Assembly (NCBI RefSeq): GCF_001423845.1
Contig: NZ_LMPM01000001.1
Coordinates: 2,065,398-2,129,397 of the forward strand
Reading direction: 5' to 3'
Origin: Sphingomonas sp. Leaf357
Lineage (GTDB): Bacteria; Pseudomonadota; Alphaproteobacteria; Sphingomonadales; Sphingomonadaceae
DNA: 64,000 nucleotides
Shown here in pieces: positions 62,066 through 64,000 of the stretch. Within the stretch, counting starts at the first letter, position 1. Every line of letters begins with the position of its first letter. The translations under genes and the position numbers were made by a program. The notes under the pieces were generated by a model, which worked only from the letters and a program-made list of their open reading frames with translations, had not been told where the DNA came from and did not search any database.

Positions 62066-62842
62066 TCAAGCGGCGAACTGCTCCATCGTTATGCGGTCGT
62101 CGAGGGCATGTTCGGGATCGAACAGAAGGGTCAGTTCACGGGCACGATCGATCGATATGTCGACGCGTGCGACATCGCGCACTTCGCGCTGATCGGCGAC
62201 GGCACTGACCGGGCGCTTGGCCGGTTCGAGCACACGCAGCGTTATCCGCGCCTTGTCGGGCAGGATGGCGCCGCGCCAGCGTCGGGGGCGGAAGGGACTG
62301 ATCGGGGTGAGCGCGAGCATCGCCGAGCCGAGCGGCAGGATCGGGCCCTGTGCGGAGAAATTATAGGCGGTCGATCCGGCGGGGGTCGCGACCAGGATGC
62401 CGTCGCAGGCGAGTTCGGGCAAAACGATGCGATCGTTCAGCGTCACCTCCAGCTTGGCCGTCTGGCGGGTTTCGCGCAGCAGGGAGACTTCGTTGATCGC
62501 CGGCAGGGTGACGATTTCGCCGTCCATCGTCTCGGCCGTCATCGCCAGCGGGACGACCTTGAACGGCTTCGTGCGGGCCAGCCGGTCGTCGAGGCCGTGG
62601 CGGCGCCATTCGTTCATCAGGAACCCCACGGTGCCGAGATTCATGCCATAGACCGGTACCGGCGGCTTGCGGCGTTCCAGCATTGCATGGAGCGTCTGAA
62701 GCATGAAACCGTCGCCACCCAACGCGACGATCAGATCGGCCTGCTCGACCGGCACCCAATCGTGCGCGTCGGCCAGCTCCTGCGCGGCCGCCTGGGCCGG
62801 CGGGGTGGGCGAGGCGACGAGCGCACGGCGTTGTTCGCTCAT
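62066..62842 (-). CDS. nadK: NAD kinase
   Basis: A 258-residue NAD kinase with GGDG at 42-45, the NE motif in LPAINEVSLLRE and the glycine-rich TPAGSTAYNFSAQGPIL. It makes NADP from NAD and ATP in the cytoplasm. The ATG overlaps the moaA stop as ATGA. The short N-terminus is usual in alphaproteobacteria. Confidence 0.95.
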   Translation of the reverse strand: MSEQRRALVASPTPPAQAAAQELADAHDWVPVEQADLIVALGGDGFMLQTLHAMLERRKPPVPVYGMNLGTVGFLMNEWRRHGLDDRLARTKPFKVVPLAMTAETMDGEIVTLPAINEVSLLRETRQTAKLEVTLNDRIVLPELACDGILVATPAGSTAYNFSAQGPILPLGSAMLALTPISPFRPRRWRGAILPDKARITLRVLEPAKRPVSAVADQREVRDVARVDISIDRARELTLLFDPEHALDDRITMEQFAA

Positions 62843-63834
62843 CCGCCGGTCACGCTCATATGGCGGGCGACGGCGGGGGCGGCGGCTTCGATGTCGAAAT
62901 CGTGGCGCTCGGGCTTGGTGTGCATCGCGTCGTCGAGCGCCGCATCGAGTCCGGCCACGCCGTGTTCGCGCAGGACGGTCTTAAGATCGACCTGATCGTC
63001 ATGACCGAGGCAGGTGTAGAGCAGGCCCTCGGTCGTCAGCCGCACGCGATTGCAGGTGCTGCAGAAATTGGCGGTCAGCGGCGAGATTAGGCCGAGCCGA
63101 GTATCCGTACCGTTGATCCGCCAATAGCGTGCCGGCCCGCCGCTGTTGTGCGTGTCGCGGACCAGCGGAAATTCGCTTTTTAGGTCGTCCATCACGGCGG
63201 TGAGCGGCAGGAAGCGATCGGTACGATCCTCGTCGATCGCGCCGAGCGGCATCGTTTCGATCAGCGTCAGGTCCAGTCCCTCGTCGCGGCACCAAGCCAG
63301 CATCGGCGCGATCTCGCGATCATTCTGGCCCTTCAGGGCGACCATGTTGATCTTGACGCGCAGGCCGGCGTCGCGAGCGGCGAAGATGCCCTGGATCACG
63401 CGCGCGACGTCGCCGTGGCGGGTGATGTGACGGAACAGGTCGGGATCGCGGGTGTCGAGGCTCACATTGATGCGACGCATGCCGGCATCCACCAGACCCT
63501 GCGCATGTTCGACGAGATGGTTGCCGTTGGTCGTCATCGTCAGTTCGTTCAGGCCGGCGCCGATGTGCCGGCCCAGGCGCTGAACGAGCTGATCGACATC
63601 GCGACGTACGAGCGGCTCCCCACCTGTGAGACGGATCTTCGTGATCCCGCGAGCGATGAAGCGTTCGGCGATGATCGCCATCTCGTCGAGGCTGAGCACC
63701 TGCGCGCGAGGCAGGAACGTCATGTGTTCCGCCATGCAATACCGGCAGCGCAGATCGCAGCGATCGGTCACCGAAATGCGCAGGTAGCTGATGGTGCGAC
63801 CATAAGTGTCGATCAGGTTGGGCGCGCAGGTCAT
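62839..63834 (-). CDS. moaA: GTP 3',8-cyclase MoaA (molybdenum cofactor synthesis)
   Basis: A 331-residue radical-SAM enzyme. The N-terminal cluster motif is CDLRCRYC (Cys26, 30, 33) and the C-terminal second cluster is FCSTCNRVRL..GLLYTC. TGGEPLVRRD is the SAM-binding GGE region. It converts GTP to the cyclic intermediate of molybdopterin synthesis with MoaC. Pairing with nadK by overlap implies co-translation. The last 160 bases of the window beyond it hold nothing I can support. Confidence 0.96.
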   Translation of the reverse strand: MTCAPNLIDTYGRTISYLRISVTDRCDLRCRYCMAEHMTFLPRAQVLSLDEMAIIAERFIARGITKIRLTGGEPLVRRDVDQLVQRLGRHIGAGLNELTMTTNGNHLVEHAQGLVDAGMRRINVSLDTRDPDLFRHITRHGDVARVIQGIFAARDAGLRVKINMVALKGQNDREIAPMLAWCRDEGLDLTLIETMPLGAIDEDRTDRFLPLTAVMDDLKSEFPLVRDTHNSGGPARYWRINGTDTRLGLISPLTANFCSTCNRVRLTTEGLLYTCLGHDDQVDLKTVLREHGVAGLDAALDDAMHTKPERHDFDIEAAAPAVARHMSVTGG

Positions 63835-64000
63835 GAGCGAGAGCTAAGCCTTTGGTGGGGGTGGGACAAGAGTTGGATGACGAACGGGGGGCGGAAGACG
63901 CAGAGGGCCGCGGGACGGCTTGTTCTTCCTTTGTAAACGTCGGAGAGTGAAAGAAGGGGCCGAGGCTTTTTTGGGGCGGAAGGGACAGGGTTGACCGACA

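Overview
The window is about 64 kb of GC-rich alphaproteobacterial chromosome, most likely Sphingomonas or a close relative. Evidence: the gene order divL-tsaE-amgK-murU-addB-addA-trxA, a CC0125/CC1285-type lipoprotein, a Sphingomonadales-style PEP-CTERM sorting signal, alphaproteobacterial SOS boxes (GTTC-N7-GTTC) and frequent 4-base start/stop overlaps. This assignment is from gene content only; no search was run.

Left chromosomal part (1-32895): two GFA-family proteins, an alpha/beta hydrolase, an M2 metallopeptidase and a SIMPL-domain protein; then a histone-H1-like protein, AMP nucleosidase, a peroxiredoxin, YqgE, a PAP2 phosphatase and adenosylhomocysteinase, whose promoter region holds a perfect palindromic operator. 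Next comes the cell-cycle/repair/wall-recycling cluster: divL (with Tyr in place of the phospho-accepting His), tsaE, amgK, murU, addB, addA and trxA. After it lie MlaA, a glutathione S-transferase, an inositol-phosphatase-family enzyme, argJ, a medium-chain dehydrogenase, secA and a lipoprotein. Intergenic palindromic repeats of about 90-160 bp recur through this part.

Mobile element (32896-61931): a 29 kb island is inserted in the 3' end of tRNA-Asn(GTT). A 20-bp direct repeat marks both ends and the tRNA stays intact at the right end. The left arm has a P4-type tyrosine integrase behind an SOS box, an AlpA-like HTH protein, several coupled small genes, a CHC2/TOPRIM primase and a RepA-like helicase. 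Then come a toxin-antitoxin-like pair, a candidate replication origin (three 9-bp iterons in each of two inverted arms around an AT-rich core) and a DUF2971-like protein. The middle has small regulators and two long phage-type genes, one a 1543-residue polyvalent protein with an N-terminal nuclease domain. The right arm has a divergent SOS-controlled promoter driving umuDC on one side and a four-gene leftward group (YozE-like, exported nuclease, cupin-like, small phage protein) on the other. Beyond are a double-HTH regulator, a serine recombinase, a PEP-CTERM protein and an SRAP/HMCES DNA-crosslink protein.

I find no terminase, portal, capsid or tail genes in the island. It therefore reads as an SOS-inducible, self-replicating satellite-like element or a strongly reduced prophage, carrying its own translesion polymerase and abasic-site protein. 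Right of the island (61932-64000) the chromosome resumes with nadK and moaA.
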